DNA of 64,000 nucleotides from Halorubellus sp. JP-L1. Its GTDB lineage: Archaea; Halobacteriota; Halobacteria; Halobacteriales; Natrialbaceae. Both the position numbers and the translations under genes were made by a program. The notes beneath the pieces were generated by a model. It ran no database searches and had not been told where the DNA came from. It saw only the letters and a program-made list of their open reading frames with translations. The stretch spans positions 248,001-312,000 of the forward strand of contig NZ_JAAOIR010000003.1 of NCBI RefSeq assembly GCF_011440375.1. Direction: 5' to 3'. Below, one piece after another: positions 51,111 to 59,084 of this stretch. How positions within the stretch are numbered: position 1 is the stretch's first letter; each line of letters begins with the position of its first letter.

Positions 51111-53320
51111 TCGGACACCCCACGGTCGGAGCGAGCGCCGGGGACCGCCTCCTGGAGGGTCGCGAGGAGGTCGCGTTCCTGCTGGAGCGTCTCGTCACCG
51201 ATCCCAGCCTGCTCGCGTTCGAGGTACGAGTCCAGTTCCGCGAAGCGGGCGGCGTGCGCCGAGGAGACGTGGAGCGAGACGGACTCGCGTTCGTGCTCGC
51301 CTCCTTGGTCGGCGACGAGCCAGTCGTCGACGCCGCGGTCGTCGGCGTGGTGGACGTCTCGCGCCCACGTCCGGAGCTCGCGCGCGTACCGGGAGAGCCC
51401 GACCGCCTTCCGGACCCCGTCGTGACCGTACCACGGCGTCTCCTCGGGGAGCGTGATCGTCACGCGTTCGGCGTGCTCGGTGCCGTCGCGCTCGGTCCAC
51501 GACGCTTCGAGCGCGAGGGGCTCGCGCTCGCGCTCGTTCGGGGTCGTTGCGTTCTGGGGCGTTGCGTTCGGGGTCGTTGCATCCTCGGGGTCGAGGCGGA
51601 CGAGGACGACGCCGCCGCGGGCCTCGCCCTCTGTCTTCGCGGACGGGAACAGCGTCCCGACGGAGAGGAGTCGGCCGCTTTCTGGGTCGGCGTCGGGGGC
51701 GCCGTGGACGGCGGCGACGTCGTGGGCGCCGGCGTCGAGGTCGAGCGCGAGGTCGTAGACGAGCGGCGTCACCATGTAGTCGAACTCGTCCCCGAGGCGA
51801 CGCTCGAACTCCGCGGTCGAGTGGACGAAGTAGTGGTTCGCGCCACGGACGCCCGAGAGGGCGTCGGCGAGTTCGGCGTTCTCGTCGAGCCCCATCCCGA
51901 CGAACGTCGTGTGAATGCCGTGCTCGGCGGCGCGCTCGAAGCGCTCGGTGAGCGCGCCCTCGCCAGTCCGGCCGGTGTTCGGCATCATGTCCGTCATGAA
52001 CACGACGCGTCGCTCCACGCTCGCTTCCGCGGGCGCGTCCTGGAGGAGGTCGACGGCGGCCTCGAAGCCGTCCTCGAGGTTCGTCCCGCCGCCGGCCTGG
52101 ACGTCGCGGATGTGCCGTCGGATCGCGTCCATGTTCGTGCTCCCGACGTCACGGAGCGGCTTCGCGAGGTGCGCGCGACTGTTGTAGAGGACGACGCCGA
52201 GCCGGTCGTCGGCGTCGAGCTGTTCGGTGAGCGCACAGAGCGCGTCCGCCGCGGCCTCCATCTTCGTCCCCGCGTCGTCGACCTCGTGACGGCGGTCGTG
52301 TTCGTCGTAGTAGTACGCGTCGAACGGACTATCCATCGACCCGGAGACGTCGAGCACCGCGACCAGGTCCAGGCGCGGGCGCTCGAACTCGGCCATCGAG
52401 AGCGTCGAGTCCAATCCGACCGAGACGAAATACTCGCGCTCGCCGGAGACGGGGTGCTCGCTCGCGCCCGTCGCGTACCGCGGCGAGAACGCGGCCGCAG
52501 AGTCGGTTGCGTCCCGCTCGCCGGTCTCGAAGTGGTAGTCGTAGAACAGGCCCTCGTCGCTGATCGCCTCCGGCTGGGGCGTGTACCCCTCGGCGACGTT
52601 CTCGCGGAAGTTCCCCACGTCCTTCGCACCGCCGGCCGCCATCCCGAGCGTTTCCTCCGACGGCGCGGCCGCCGCGGAATCAACGGCGGAGTTCAGGATC
52701 TCCGTGGGGGCGGCGTCCGCAACGGCTTCGGTCTCGGTTCTGCTGCGGGTCCGTTCGCGCTCGTCCGCCGGCCGCTGGACCTCGTACGAGGACAGCTCGC
52801 GGCCGCAGTCGGTGCAGACGTACGCTGGCGGACTCGGCGGTCGCGCGTCTCGCATCGGCTGCCAGTCGTCCACCGCGTCAGCGTCTGTTCCATCGGCCTC
52901 CTCCTGGATGAGCGAGAACGTGGTTCGGTCGTCGACGACGCCAAACGCACCCGTGACTTCGCCCGCATCGGTGGCGCCGCCGTCGCGTGCAGCGGTCGAG
53001 ATCGCGGTGTCCGCGACGTCAGCGTGACAACCGGGCCTGATGGTGCCCGAACAGTCCGGACACCACGCCTCGTCGTCCGCGAGCGGGTCCCGGGACGTGC
53101 TCGCGAGCACGTCCGCGACCGCGTACGAGCGTCCGGTCTCGACCGCGAGGTCGGACTCGGGGTTACGACGGCCGAACAGGTGCAGTACCTCCCCTTCGGT
53201 CGTCTCCACCGTCAGGCGATGGACGGTCCGGTCCCGGATCGCGTGCGTCTGGTGGTCGCGTACAGTGACCGTAATCGCGCATCGGTCCCCGCCGTCGAGT
53301 TCGGTGAGTGCAGTATCCAT
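51107..53320 (-). CDS. VWA domain protein with zinc ribbons
   Basis: A 737-residue cytoplasmic protein and the first gene of the five-gene operon. The N-terminal part (1-75) looks like a small beta domain. Two zinc ribbons follow: CPDCSGTIRPGC near residue 87 and CTDCGREL near residue 170. A conserved segment FRENVAEGYTPQPEAISDEG precedes a von Willebrand A domain with an intact MIDAS (LDVSGSMDS, about residues 320-328; later GGGTNLEDGF and FMTDMMPNTG). The C-terminal 250 residues have no known motif. VWA proteins of this build often act with ATPases or as regulated scaffolds. The ATG at 53320 lies about 50 bases from a strong inverted repeat. Confidence 0.83.
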   Translation of the reverse strand: MDTALTELDGGDRCAITVTVRDHQTHAIRDRTVHRLTVETTEGEVLHLFGRRNPESDLAVETGRSYAVADVLASTSRDPLADDEAWCPDCSGTIRPGCHADVADTAISTAARDGGATDAGEVTGAFGVVDDRTTFSLIQEEADGTDADAVDDWQPMRDARPPSPPAYVCTDCGRELSSYEVQRPADERERTRSRTETEAVADAAPTEILNSAVDSAAAAPSEETLGMAAGGAKDVGNFRENVAEGYTPQPEAISDEGLFYDYHFETGERDATDSAAAFSPRYATGASEHPVSGEREYFVSVGLDSTLSMAEFERPRLDLVAVLDVSGSMDSPFDAYYYDEHDRRHEVDDAGTKMEAAADALCALTEQLDADDRLGVVLYNSRAHLAKPLRDVGSTNMDAIRRHIRDVQAGGGTNLEDGFEAAVDLLQDAPAEASVERRVVFMTDMMPNTGRTGEGALTERFERAAEHGIHTTFVGMGLDENAELADALSGVRGANHYFVHSTAEFERRLGDEFDYMVTPLVYDLALDLDAGAHDVAAVHGAPDADPESGRLLSVGTLFPSAKTEGEARGGVVLVRLDPEDATTPNATPQNATTPNEREREPLALEASWTERDGTEHAERVTITLPEETPWYGHDGVRKAVGLSRYARELRTWARDVHHADDRGVDDWLVADQGGEHERESVSLHVSSAHAARFAELDSYLEREQAGIGDETLQQERDLLATLQEAVPGARSDRGVSE

Positions 53321-53368
53321 GAATCGTAGTAGTGAGCCGCAAGCGCGCGGTCTGAGCCGCCGCCGGGC

Positions 53369-53433
53369 GCGCTGTCCCAGTCCCAGTTCCCCCCTTTCGG
53401 GCCGACGACCCCCTGTCGTCGCTGGGACAGCGC
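53369..53433. repeat. 12-base inverted repeat in the VWA operon leader
   Basis: GCGCTGTCCCAG at 53369-53380 is perfectly repeated in inverted orientation (CTGGGACAGCGC) at 53422-53433, with a 41-base spacer. The spacer ends with a small nested hairpin, GACGAC-CCCCT-GTCGTC. On the minus strand this lies 49-113 bases before the VWA start. It may be a protein-binding site or an RNA structure of the leader. Confidence 0.6.
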
Positions 53434-53649
53434 ACTCAATACTACGCTCCCCAATGGTATAGTTCTAACGACTACGAACATTTTAGGGACGTTTTTGTGA
53501 CCAGAAAGCTCATCGTGATGTCTTTATCGGGCGCAGAGGGGTTGCTATCGTCGCGCCGACAGGGATAACGTCGCGGGAACCGTCGCCGAGACGGGGCGAA
53601 TACTGACCAAAGACCCATTGTGGTGAGGGTCATAGAGCACGACAGTACG
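53434..53649. promoter_or_regulatory. Divergent intergenic region of the VWA operon and the AAA ATPase gene
   Basis: A/T-richer patches near 53440-53500 and 53518-53527 (GTCTTTATCG) may be promoters, but none lies at the standard distance from either start codon. No gene is visible here. Confidence 0.35.
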
Positions 53650-55215
53650 ATGGTCGACGACGTCGACGACGCACTCCTGCGGGCCCTCCACGACCACAAT
53701 CCGTGGTGGGAGGACGGCACCGCGGCGTTCTCGCTGCCGGCCCGCCAGAAGAGCGACTTCTATCATCTCGTTCGCCCCGACGACCCCGACACCCAGTTCG
53801 AGGACCAGAGCGTCCTCGGCCTCGTCGGCCGCCGCGGCGCCGGCAAGACCACGCTCCTCCACCAGTTCGTCCACCACCAGATCGAGGCCGGCTACGCACC
53901 CGAGCAGTTCTGCTACCTCCCCTTCGCCGCCGACCCGCTCTATCAGCTCAACTCCGACGACCAGCTCACGCGAGCAGTCCGTCACTACGAAACCCGGATT
54001 CTCGGTCGCGTAGACGAACCCGACTCGCACTTCCTCCTGCTCGACGACGTCCACCGCATCGAACACCAGAACAAACCCACCATCAACGGCTGGGGAACCC
54101 CACTCAAGCAGCTCCTCGCCGACGACGACGCGCGTCACGTCGCCGTCACCGCAAGCGCGAGCCTACAGGTCGAACGCGAACTCGACCGCGTCGGCCTCCC
54201 CAAAGAGGACTACGACACCCAGCCCATCCTCCCCGAGAAGTTCCGGGACTACCTCTACTCCATCCAACCGGAACTCGAAGAACCAGACCGACGCGTCAGT
54301 CCCACCTCGATCCGAGACGGCCCGAACAGCCTCCCCGCAGCCATCGACTCCAAGTCGGTCGACGCGCTCGTTGACGAACTCCGCGCCAAACACGAGCAAG
54401 TCGAGGACCAGGCGCGACTCGTCCGTTCGAAACTCGTCCGCTACCTCGCGACCGGCGGCATCGTCGCGTACGACCGCGACGACGACCTGGCCGACGAGAC
54501 CGACGTCACCGACGCCGACTTCGAACGCCTCCGCCAAGAGACGCGCCACGCCCTCTACCAGGAAGTCCCCGGGTTCGAGACCATCAAGACCATCGACGAC
54601 CTCGAACGTCTCTGCGCGCTCGCCGCACGCAACCGCGCCCGCGACGCCATCCGGTTCCAGGGCCTCGTGGAGCTGTTCGACGTCGACCGCCGCACCATCA
54701 CCGACAGCTACCTCCCCGCGCTCGACGAACTCTACCTCCTCTCCGGCATCACCGAGTACGACAACCGCCGCCCGCGCTCGGTGCGCCTCTACCTCCGCGA
54801 CACCGGCCTCGTGAACGCACTCACCGGCGACGACTGGGCGACGATGCGCGACGACTTCGACCGCGAAGCCGACCTCGCCAGGATCGCCGCCTTCGACCAC
54901 ACCATGCGCTTCGCCTACGGCATCAACGCAGCCCAGGGACAGGACGTCACCCCGAGCGTCGAGTACTGGCAGACCCGCCACGGCGAAGTCGACTACGTCT
55001 TCGAGATCGACGACACCCCCGTCCCGATTGGCCTCGCCTACAAACCTCGCGACCGCGAAGACGCCCTGACCGCGCTCGAAGCCTTCAGAGCCGAGTACGA
55101 CGCCCCCGTCGCCTTCCTCCTCCGCGGCGACGCCTCCCGTCGCCCCGAACCCATCGAAGACGTACAGGACGGCATCGTCGAACTCCCCTACTGGCTCTAC
55201 CTCCTCCTCTGCTGA
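53650..55215 (+). CDS. AAA ATPase with DUF4143-like C-terminal domain
   Basis: A 521-residue protein. Walker A is LVGRRGAGKTTLLHQF (about residue 60) and Walker B is HFLLLDDVHRIEHQNK (about residue 128). An arginine-finger-like TASASLQVERELDR follows, then helical segments. The C-terminal region (LYLRDTGLVNALTGDD, then YWQTRHGEVDYVFEIDD and PVPIGLAYK) resembles the DUF4143 nuclease-like end, with E-D and K in a reduced PD-(D/E)XK-type pattern. The family is widespread and its function is unclear; members are often found with toxin or defence genes. A GTG at 53620 in frame could be the start instead. It is divergent from the VWA operon and convergent with the AddA-like gene (20-base gap). Confidence 0.75.
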   Translation: MVDDVDDALLRALHDHNPWWEDGTAAFSLPARQKSDFYHLVRPDDPDTQFEDQSVLGLVGRRGAGKTTLLHQFVHHQIEAGYAPEQFCYLPFAADPLYQLNSDDQLTRAVRHYETRILGRVDEPDSHFLLLDDVHRIEHQNKPTINGWGTPLKQLLADDDARHVAVTASASLQVERELDRVGLPKEDYDTQPILPEKFRDYLYSIQPELEEPDRRVSPTSIRDGPNSLPAAIDSKSVDALVDELRAKHEQVEDQARLVRSKLVRYLATGGIVAYDRDDDLADETDVTDADFERLRQETRHALYQEVPGFETIKTIDDLERLCALAARNRARDAIRFQGLVELFDVDRRTITDSYLPALDELYLLSGITEYDNRRPRSVRLYLRDTGLVNALTGDDWATMRDDFDREADLARIAAFDHTMRFAYGINAAQGQDVTPSVEYWQTRHGEVDYVFEIDDTPVPIGLAYKPRDREDALTALEAFRAEYDAPVAFLLRGDASRRPEPIEDVQDGIVELPYWLYLLLC

Positions 55216-55235
55216 AGCTCGCGGACCAATCTACA

Positions 55236-58200
55236 TTATCTCGCATCTCGACGCCCGGCCTCGACGTCCGCCGCCGCGAGCAGGTCGTCGATGCGACGCT
55301 CCATCTCAGCCGCGCCGATACCATTACTGTACGTCTTGCTGTGGGACTGGTCGAGCGCGGTGTAGTAGAGCGTCGTCGTGACGGTGTCCACGTCGGCCGT
55401 CGCCGAGAGCATCGCCGCGTACGCGTCCAACTGTGGCTGGTAGTACGCGGTCTTCTCCGGGAGGTCCTCGAGGGCGTGGTCGCCGGTCTTGTAGTCGACG
55501 ACGTGGTAGTCGCCGTCGTCGACGAGCAGGCAGTCGATGAACCCGTAGAGTTCACCGCCGGGGAAGTCGGCGGTCAACTCCAGTTCGTCGTAGCGACGCG
55601 TCTCAGCGTTCATCTGGGTCTCGACGAACTCGATGGCGCGCTCGGCGTGCTCGTACACGGCCTGTTCGTCCACGGCCGTGACCTCGTGGTCGGCGTCCAT
55701 CTCGAGGAGCGTATCGTCGACGACCGCTCGCCACTCCGACCGCGGCGGGCGAAGCTCGCAGATGCGATGCACCGCCTCGCCGAACACCCGCCCGTAGAAC
55801 GTCCGCTCGTCACCGCGAAATTCGTCCTCTGATGCGTTTTCCGATGCGATGTCGTCGGGGTCGTCGTCGTCGGGGTCATCGTCGTCAGACTCGTTCTCGT
55901 ACCGGATCGCGTTCGCGGACTCGTCGTACGTCAACCAGCCTTCTGCGCGGTCGCTCTCGAGGTCGGCGAGCTGCGACGGCGAGAGCCGATAGCTCGGCAC
56001 ACCCTGCGTGGGCTGGTCGAGTTCCGCCCGAATCGTGTCACCCGTCGTCGAAGTCTCGTCGTCGACCGACACGGCTCTCGGCGGAAGTCTGACCGTGTAT
56101 CGTGGCTCCAGCGTCGCACCGGGTCGGTGGTACTCCGCTGGGAGAACGCGGTCGAGTACCGTCGTTTCGTCGTCGACGAGCGCCGAGAGGTCGCCGTCGA
56201 GGAGGAGCGGCTGGAGGAGATCACCCCAGGAGCTCGGCTCCTCGGGGTCGGCGTCGTCCAGTCTGAGGTCGCCTGCATCGGTGACTTCGCCTCCGTGAGT
56301 ACCCGCGAGAATCAGATGGTCACGAGCACGCGTACACGCGACGTACAGCACGCGCTTCTCTTCTGCGCGCTGTCGCCGGGTTCGCGCGTCCCTGATCCCC
56401 TCGCGTGCGACCGTCGTGACCGAGTCGAAGGGGTTCTCCGGGTCCGGGACCGTCATGCCCAGTTCCGGGCGACCGTCGACGACCTCGAACTCGATGCTGT
56501 TGTTGATCGGACTCTGCGCGTTGTAGGGGTCCGTGATGCCCGGGACGACGACGACGGGGAACTCGTCGCCCTTCGCGGCGTGGACGGTCATGACCTGCAC
56601 GCCCGAACTACCCTCTGGGATGGCCGCTTCCGGGCTGTAGCTGGCGTGCTCTCGCTCGGCCTCGATGCGTTCGAGAACGCCGGCCAGCGACGGCAGGTCG
56701 TCGTGGCTCGCGACGAGATCCAGGAATCGGTCGACGTTCGCGACCGCCTGCCGCGGGCGTGCATCCGCGCTCACGCTCGCCCGGAACCCTGTCCGATCCA
56801 GCACCCACTCCAGGAGCGCACTCCACGAGTCGGCGCTCGGCGGCGTGCCGTCGCAGCCAGCTCGGTCGCGGGCTTCCTCGATGGTCGCGACCGCACGCTC
56901 GATGACTGGTTCGTCGGCGTTCACGATGCACTCCCAGACGCTCGCGTCAGCGTCCCGCCCGACGCAGCTCGCGAGGGAGTCGTCGTCGACGCCGAACAGC
57001 GGCGATCGGAGTACGCCGTACAGCGGAACGTCCTCCGTCGGGTCGACGACCGCCTGGAGGAGGTTGCTGAGCGTCCGGACCTCTGGCGTCTCGAAGAACC
57101 CGTCGCCCTTGACGACCGTATACGGCACGTCCGCTTCCTCGAAGGCGTGCTTGAACGCGTGGAGGTGCGTTCGCTTCCGGAGGATCACCGCAACGTCGTC
57201 GAAGGACACGGGCTCGATTTCTCCGGGGTCGTCCTCGCGGTAGATCGGCGTCTCGTCGTCGACGAGGGTCGTGATGCGGGCGGCGACGGCGCGGGCCTCG
57301 TCGGACCGCGAGTGATAGCTCGGCCGCTCCCGGATCGGATGCCCGTCCCCGAGGAGTCGAGGTGCGAGGTCCTCGCCGGGAACGAGGAGGTACTCCGCGG
57401 TCGCGTCGATACCGCGGGGATTCTCCCTGGCGGCTTCGAGCGCCTGTGGCGGAGCCTCGAACGCCTCCCGTTCCGCGTTGTCGTCCTGGAAGACGCCGTC
57501 GAACACGCCGTTGACGAACTCGAGGACGCCCGGGAGGGTCCGGAAGTTCTCCGCGAGCTCGAATCCCGGCCGGCTCCCCGTTCGGACCGTCACCGCGAGG
57601 TCGTCGTCGACGAGCGACCGCAGCGAGCGCGCGTTCGCACCGACCAAGTCGCCTCTGGTCGCCTCGAAGACGGCAACGTCGGCGCCCCGGAAGCGATAGA
57701 TCGACTGCTTCTCGTCGCCGACGACGAACACGTTCTCGCCGCTGTAGTAGCCAGCGTCACGCCCCAGGCGAGTGAGTTCGCCGACGATGTCCCACTGCGA
57801 GGGGTCGGTGTCCTGGACCTCGTCGATCATGACGTACTCGAACTGCTCCTGGAGGGCCGCTCGCACCGCACCACTGCCCTCCTCGTCCGCGAGGAGGTGG
57901 CGGGTGGTCTGGACGAGGTCCGTGTAGTCGACGAGGTTGCGTGCTCGCTTCTGGGCCTGATAGCGGTCGGCGGCCGTCTCGAACGCGTCCGCGAGTGCGA
58001 ACACGAGGTGGGCGCTCTGGCGGTCGATCGCGATGTCGATATCGCCGAGTGCGTCCTGCCAGCGTTCGGCGTCGATGGCGTCCACGACCAGTTCGACGGT
58101 CTCGCCGATCCGTTCCCGTGCCTCGCCAGAGCCGTTCCACCCGGTCTTCTTCGGGCTGTAGCTCGCGTACCGGTCGCCGTCGCCCTTCGTCAGGACGTCG

Positions 58201-59084
58201 CTGAGATCGGCGATCAGTCGCCGCCGCCCCGCGGGCGTCCCGGCGCCATCGAACCCGCCACTCGCATCGGATCCGCCGGCCGCGTCGAGTCCGCCGGCCG
58301 CGTCGACTCGCTCGACCAAGGCCTCGATCCGCTCGATACTGGTACCGGGGTCGCTCGTCGGCGGATCGGCGACGAACGCCCGGAGCCGATCGATGGCGTC
58401 GCGCAGTTCGTCGTCGTCGAGGATGGCCCGAGCCTCGTCGTCCGGAAGCGGGTGGAACGCGGCTTCGACGTGGTCGACGTACTCGTCGACCGACCGGTCG
58501 GGGTCGGCCCAGCGAGCGGCCCACTCGCGGCTGTCGGGGCGCTTCGAGAACAGGTCCGCGAGGACGTTCCGGAGGCCGTGCTCGCTCGTGACGTTCGCGT
58601 CGAGGAGCGTCTCGACGGGCGCGGGCCGATTCGCGACGAGTGTCTCGACGATCTCGGTCTGGAGTTCGCTCCCCTCGACGTCGTCGACGAGGTCGAACCC
58701 CGGCTGGATGCCAGGCGCGTCGAGCGCGTGCTCCTGGAGGACGCGCTGACAGAACGCGTGGAGCGTGTGCACGTAGGCGTCGTCGAGTTCCTCGAGGACG
58801 CGCCGCCACCGCGCGATGTCGGTCTCGTCGTCGGGGTCGGCCGTGGCGATGCGATCGAGGACGCGTTCGCGGATCGACCCGACGAGGTCGCGCGCCGCGC
58901 GCTTCGTGAACGTCGTCACGAGAATCTCGCGCGGCCGCAGGTCGGGATTCGCGTCGAGAAGTTCGACGTACCGGAAGGCGAGCTTCGTCGTCTTCCCGGT
59001 GCCGGCACCCGCAATGAGCGGGTAGTTCGCGCGAGTCGTCCCGACCGCGTGGCGCTGTTCGTCCGTCAGATCGCGGCGCTCCAT
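55236..59084 (-). CDS. AddA-like UvrD-type helicase/nuclease
   Basis: A 1282-residue superfamily 1A helicase fused to a nuclease. Helicase motifs: Q-motif and Walker A near residues 7-34 (LTDEQRHAV, then IAGAGTGKTTKLAFR), motif Ia ILVTTFTKRAARDL, motif II VMIDEVQDTDPSQWD (about residue 418), motif III VVGDEKQSIYRFRGADV, motif V VQVMTVHAAKGDEFPVVVV and motif VI EEKRVLYVACTRARDHLI. The C-terminal nuclease has FGEAVHRI, then IDCLLVDDGDYHVVDYKTGD (about residue 1190) and YQPQLDAYA, a complete D-[DE]xK set. It should unwind and resect double-strand breaks with the AddB-like partner, whose stop codon it overlaps by one base. A tandem hexapeptide (GGLDAA-GGSDAS-GGFDGA) lies near residue 263. Confidence 0.88.
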   Translation of the reverse strand: MERRDLTDEQRHAVGTTRANYPLIAGAGTGKTTKLAFRYVELLDANPDLRPREILVTTFTKRAARDLVGSIRERVLDRIATADPDDETDIARWRRVLEELDDAYVHTLHAFCQRVLQEHALDAPGIQPGFDLVDDVEGSELQTEIVETLVANRPAPVETLLDANVTSEHGLRNVLADLFSKRPDSREWAARWADPDRSVDEYVDHVEAAFHPLPDDEARAILDDDELRDAIDRLRAFVADPPTSDPGTSIERIEALVERVDAAGGLDAAGGSDASGGFDGAGTPAGRRRLIADLSDVLTKGDGDRYASYSPKKTGWNGSGEARERIGETVELVVDAIDAERWQDALGDIDIAIDRQSAHLVFALADAFETAADRYQAQKRARNLVDYTDLVQTTRHLLADEEGSGAVRAALQEQFEYVMIDEVQDTDPSQWDIVGELTRLGRDAGYYSGENVFVVGDEKQSIYRFRGADVAVFEATRGDLVGANARSLRSLVDDDLAVTVRTGSRPGFELAENFRTLPGVLEFVNGVFDGVFQDDNAEREAFEAPPQALEAARENPRGIDATAEYLLVPGEDLAPRLLGDGHPIRERPSYHSRSDEARAVAARITTLVDDETPIYREDDPGEIEPVSFDDVAVILRKRTHLHAFKHAFEEADVPYTVVKGDGFFETPEVRTLSNLLQAVVDPTEDVPLYGVLRSPLFGVDDDSLASCVGRDADASVWECIVNADEPVIERAVATIEEARDRAGCDGTPPSADSWSALLEWVLDRTGFRASVSADARPRQAVANVDRFLDLVASHDDLPSLAGVLERIEAEREHASYSPEAAIPEGSSGVQVMTVHAAKGDEFPVVVVPGITDPYNAQSPINNSIEFEVVDGRPELGMTVPDPENPFDSVTTVAREGIRDARTRRQRAEEKRVLYVACTRARDHLILAGTHGGEVTDAGDLRLDDADPEEPSSWGDLLQPLLLDGDLSALVDDETTVLDRVLPAEYHRPGATLEPRYTVRLPPRAVSVDDETSTTGDTIRAELDQPTQGVPSYRLSPSQLADLESDRAEGWLTYDESANAIRYENESDDDDPDDDDPDDIASENASEDEFRGDERTFYGRVFGEAVHRICELRPPRSEWRAVVDDTLLEMDADHEVTAVDEQAVYEHAERAIEFVETQMNAETRRYDELELTADFPGGELYGFIDCLLVDDGDYHVVDYKTGDHALEDLPEKTAYYQPQLDAYAAMLSATADVDTVTTTLYYTALDQSHSKTYSNGIGAAEMERRIDDLLAAADVEAGRRDAR
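58254..58318. repeat. Short tandem repeat inside the AddA-like gene
   Basis: About three in-frame copies of an 18- to 21-base unit containing TCCGCCGGCCGCGTCGA encode the hexapeptide repeat GGxDxx. Copy number could vary between strains because it stays in frame. Confidence 0.5.
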
